Of a DNA stretch of 64,000 nt, positions 61,687 to 64,000 are shown in pieces. The stretch comes from Pseudoduganella plicata (GTDB taxonomy: Bacteria; Pseudomonadota; Gammaproteobacteria; Burkholderiales; Burkholderiaceae_D): the NCBI RefSeq assembly GCF_004421005.1, contig NZ_CP038026.1, positions 620,001 to 684,000 on the forward strand. Reading direction: 5' to 3'. Within the stretch, counting starts at the first letter, position 1. Every line of letters starts with the position of its first letter. The position numbers and the translations under genes are program-made. Under the pieces are notes generated by a model that was not told where the DNA came from, ran no database searches, and saw only the letters and a list, made by a program, of their open reading frames with translations.

Positions 61687-63324
61687 ATGGCGACTGCAGC
61701 CTCGCCGGTGGACGCCGCGCTGGCGGCATGGCGCAGCGTGCTCGGGCCGGACCGTGTCGTAACGGATGCCGCCGTGCTTGGGCGCTATGCCGCCAGCACG
61801 TCGTCGTGGAGCACGCAGCCCGTCGCCATCCTGCACCCGCATAATACCGATGAGGTGGTCCGTATTGTCCAGGGGGCAACCTCTGGCCGCGTCCCGCTGT
61901 ACCCGATCAGCGCCGGCCGCAACTGGGGCTATGGCGACGCATGCGCGCCTGGCGACGGCCATGCGATCGTCGATCTTACGGGCATGAACCGCATCCTGGA
62001 GGTGAACGCCGAGCTGGCCTACGTCGTGATCGAGCCAGGCGTCACGCAGCAACAGCTGTCGCGCTATCTGCTGGAACACGATTTGCCGTTGTGGATGGAC
62101 TCGACGGGCGCCGGCCCCGATACAAGCCTGATGGGCAATATCCTGGAGCGGGGTTTCGGCCATTCGCCCTACGGCAACCGGTTTCAGAACGTGGCCGGCA
62201 TGCGCATCGTGCTGGCCAACGGCGAGGTGGTCGACACCGGCTTCGGCCACTTTCCCACCGCCGGCAATCACCGCGTCTATCCTTATGGTGTGGGGCCGTT
62301 CGTGGACGGACTCTTTACCCAGTCGAACATGGGGATCGTCACAAGCCTGGGGCTGTGGCTGATGCCGAAAACAACCGCGCTCAACCATTTCCTGTGCACG
62401 GTGGAGGAGCATGCCGACATCGCGCCCGTCATCGACGTGTTGCGCCCGCTGCGCATGGACGGTACCCTGCGCAGCATCGTGCACATCGGCAACGACCTGC
62501 GTGTGCTGTCGGGCGGGAGCACATTTCCGCGCCAGCTGGCCGGGGACGCTACACCGCTGCCGGAGGCGCTGCGTGCGCAGATGCGCCGCGCCGCTGGCGT
62601 GGGCGCCTGGACGGTATCCGGCGCGCTGTACGGCAACCCGGACCAGGTGGCGGCCGCCCGGCGTGCCGTGCGCCGCGCCTTGCATGCCACGCGGGCACGG
62701 GTCCGGTTTCTCGACGAACGCAAGCTTGCGGCAGGCGCCCTTGTCGCGCGCCTGCTGGGCCGCACGCGACTCGGCAGACAGCTGACGGCCAAGGTCGCGC
62801 TGGGACGTTCGCTGTTCGAGATGAACCGCGGCATTCCGAACGGTCGCTTCCTGGCAGGCGCGTACTGGCGCCGCCGCGGCGGCCTGCCGGCGGATTTCCC
62901 GGTCAACGCCAACCCCGCGCTGGACAACTGCGGCATGCTGTGGGTGTCGCCCGTGCTGCCGATGCGCGGCGCCGACCTGCTGCGGGTGCATGCGCTGGCC
63001 GAACCGATCTTCGGCGCGCACCGCTTCGACCTGTTTGTCACGTTCAGCATGATCAACGAACGGGCGCTGGGCGGCGTGCTCACGGTAACTTATGACAAGG
63101 AGGATCCGGAAGAGGCCGCTCGCGCCGGTCGGTGCTACCGCCAGCTGTTCGACACGCTGGTGGGCGCCGGGTACATCCCCTACCGCGTGGGGCTGCAGTC
63201 GATGGCCGATCTGGACAATGGCAACGACACGTACTGGCAGATGATCGGCCGCATCAAGGCCGCGCTCGACCCGCATGGCGTTATCGCGCCCGGGCGGTAC
63301 GCGGGGAAGGGCGTATCGGACTGA
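61687..63324 (+). CDS. FAD-dependent oxidase/dehydrogenase of the VAO / 4-cresol dehydrogenase family
   Basis: 545 residues. Family signatures are PISAGRNWGYGDA (FAD), VIEPGVTQQQLSRYL, LWMDSTGAGPDTSLMGNILE, GFGHSPYGNRF, GMRIVLANGEVVDTGFG, DGLFTQSNMGIVTSLGLWLM and the C-terminal ALDPHGVIAPGRY. Relatives (vanillyl alcohol oxidase, p-cresol methylhydroxylase, eugenol hydroxylase) oxidise para-alkyl phenols through a quinone methide. No cytochrome subunit gene is adjacent. It lies two bases behind the FeeM-like gene, so the two probably act in one pathway. Confidence 0.85.
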   Translation: MATAASPVDAALAAWRSVLGPDRVVTDAAVLGRYAASTSSWSTQPVAILHPHNTDEVVRIVQGATSGRVPLYPISAGRNWGYGDACAPGDGHAIVDLTGMNRILEVNAELAYVVIEPGVTQQQLSRYLLEHDLPLWMDSTGAGPDTSLMGNILERGFGHSPYGNRFQNVAGMRIVLANGEVVDTGFGHFPTAGNHRVYPYGVGPFVDGLFTQSNMGIVTSLGLWLMPKTTALNHFLCTVEEHADIAPVIDVLRPLRMDGTLRSIVHIGNDLRVLSGGSTFPRQLAGDATPLPEALRAQMRRAAGVGAWTVSGALYGNPDQVAAARRAVRRALHATRARVRFLDERKLAAGALVARLLGRTRLGRQLTAKVALGRSLFEMNRGIPNGRFLAGAYWRRRGGLPADFPVNANPALDNCGMLWVSPVLPMRGADLLRVHALAEPIFGAHRFDLFVTFSMINERALGGVLTVTYDKEDPEEAARAGRCYRQLFDTLVGAGYIPYRVGLQSMADLDNGNDTYWQMIGRIKAALDPHGVIAPGRYAGKGVSD

Positions 63325-63457
63325 GCCGTTGTGCCGGGGCGGCCGCGGCGTTCCGGCACATCGCGCTGTGCCGGTCTGCCAGCGCGGCGGCGCGGCGCGC
63401 CGGTAACTGCCCGGCGCCGTCCGCACCGGTCTCCGGCAAGCCTGCACGCCACCGTCC

Positions 63458-64000
63458 TTACAGCTGGGCCAGCATCTGCCGCACTTCATCGCGCCGTTTG
63501 AAGTCGTGCCGGGTCAGCAGCTGCTCGCACTGGGCGCGCGCGGCTTTGCGGTCGCCCGCCTTGTACAGTGCCTGCGCCAGGTGGAAGCGGAGGTCGGCGG
63601 CCTGCGGCGCTCCCTGGACGGCTTTCTTCAGCAGCGCCAGTGCGCGTGCCGTGTCGCCTTTGTCCAGCAACACGGCTGCCAGCGTGTCGGCGACGGCCGC
63701 GTTGCGCGGCGCCAGTCGATGGGCTTTCTCGGCGTAGGTCAGCGCACGCGCATCCTTGCTCTGCAACAGCGCCCAGGCCAGGTCGTTCAGCGCCACGACG
63801 TTCTCGGGCGAGCGCTTGACGACTTCCAGGTACTGCTTGCTGGCGCTGTCGAACTCGTTTGCCGACAGCAGGGCGCTAGCAAAATACATCCGCGTCGGCA
63901 GGTCCCCCGGCTGACGGTCCAGCCATGCGGTCATGCGTGTCCTTGCCTCCGGCGCACGGTGGGCGGCCACCAGTGCGCGGTGCATGGCGATCTGCAGCGG
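63458..64000 (-). CDS. prsT: PrsT-like TPR protein, C-terminal part (5' end outside window)
   Basis: The frame is open to the right edge of the window. The visible 180 residues are TPR units: ALLSANEFDSASKQYLEVV, NVVALNDLAWALLQSKD, NAAVADTLAAVLLDKGD and DLRFHLAQALYKAGDRKAA. The order, spacing and C-terminal end fit the TPR lipoprotein PrsT of XrtA/PEP-CTERM exopolysaccharide loci. The lipoprotein signal would lie outside. Naming rests on this similarity plus the neighbouring epsF/epsG genes. Confidence 0.72.
   Translation of the reverse strand, partial: PLQIAMHRALVAAHRAPEARTRMTAWLDRQPGDLPTRMYFASALLSANEFDSASKQYLEVVKRSPENVVALNDLAWALLQSKDARALTYAEKAHRLAPRNAAVADTLAAVLLDKGDTARALALLKKAVQGAPQAADLRFHLAQALYKAGDRKAARAQCEQLLTRHDFKRRDEVRQMLAQL

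Overview
The window is a GC-rich chromosomal segment of a betaproteobacterium, most likely an Oxalobacteraceae member close to Massilia, Duganella or Pseudoduganella. This is inferred from cyanophycin synthetase, PEP-CTERM/exosortase-type proteins with EpsF, EpsG and PrsT homologues, many cyclic-di-GMP enzymes, the tmk-holB-pilZ-tatD order, and consistently high G/C at third codon positions. No rRNA, tRNA, CRISPR array, insertion sequence or origin was recognised. All calls come from reading the sequence; no database search was run.

Layout. 0-7.4 kb: 3' end of cphA, a LacI regulator, a YegD-like Hsp70, a DEDDh exonuclease, an 11-repeat Sel1 protein and a frameshifted PEP-CTERM gene. 7.4-15.7 kb: an EAL-CBS-GGDEF protein, a secreted prolyl oligopeptidase, a serralysin-type protease, a PAS-GGDEF protein and an orphan NarL-type histidine kinase. 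15.8-23.5 kb: mainly housekeeping genes (queE, queD, tadA, an LdcA peptidase, an FAD amine oxidase, ybiT, nadA, nadC). 23.6-29 kb: an MHS-type transporter divergent from a thiolase / A-B barrel / SDR / CurA-like operon, ending at an 11-bp tandem repeat. 29.7-30.8 kb: a low-GC patch with two orphan genes. 31-34.8 kb: a LysR regulator divergent from a quinone oxidoreductase / yellow-type protein / nfsB operon. 34.9-43.7 kb: coupled ygfZ / DUF4936 / NRDE genes, then mltG-tmk-holB-pilZ-GNAT-tatD-ankyrin, then a methyltransferase carrying eukaryotic PRMT hallmarks. 43.7-50.2 kb: pldA, a frameshifted fusA copy, an SRPBCC protein and a PAS-GAF-GGDEF-EAL protein. 50.3-56.3 kb: a small beta-barrel, an M48 lipoprotein protease, a GNAT enzyme, an M35 metalloendopeptidase facing a free-standing copy of its own propeptide domain, and an RlhA-like U32 protein. 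56.3-57.3 kb: a poorly coding stretch with gene remnants. 57.3-64 kb: exopolysaccharide/exosortase-associated genes: EpsG kinase, EpsF chain-length protein, a PEP-CTERM protein with a sigma-54-like promoter, a FeeM-like acyltransferase, a vanillyl-alcohol-oxidase-family flavoenzyme and the 3' end of prsT.

Three themes stand out. First, surface and secretion biology: PEP-CTERM proteins, EPS chain-length control, several secreted proteases and cyclic-di-GMP turnover. Second, a possible N-acyl amino acid pathway (FeeM-like plus VAO-like enzymes) at the exosortase locus. Third, three independent single-site frame disruptions (near 6.96, 14.46 and 45.56 kb) in G/C-rich runs, which are either real gene decay or consensus errors and should be resolved before any loss of function is claimed.
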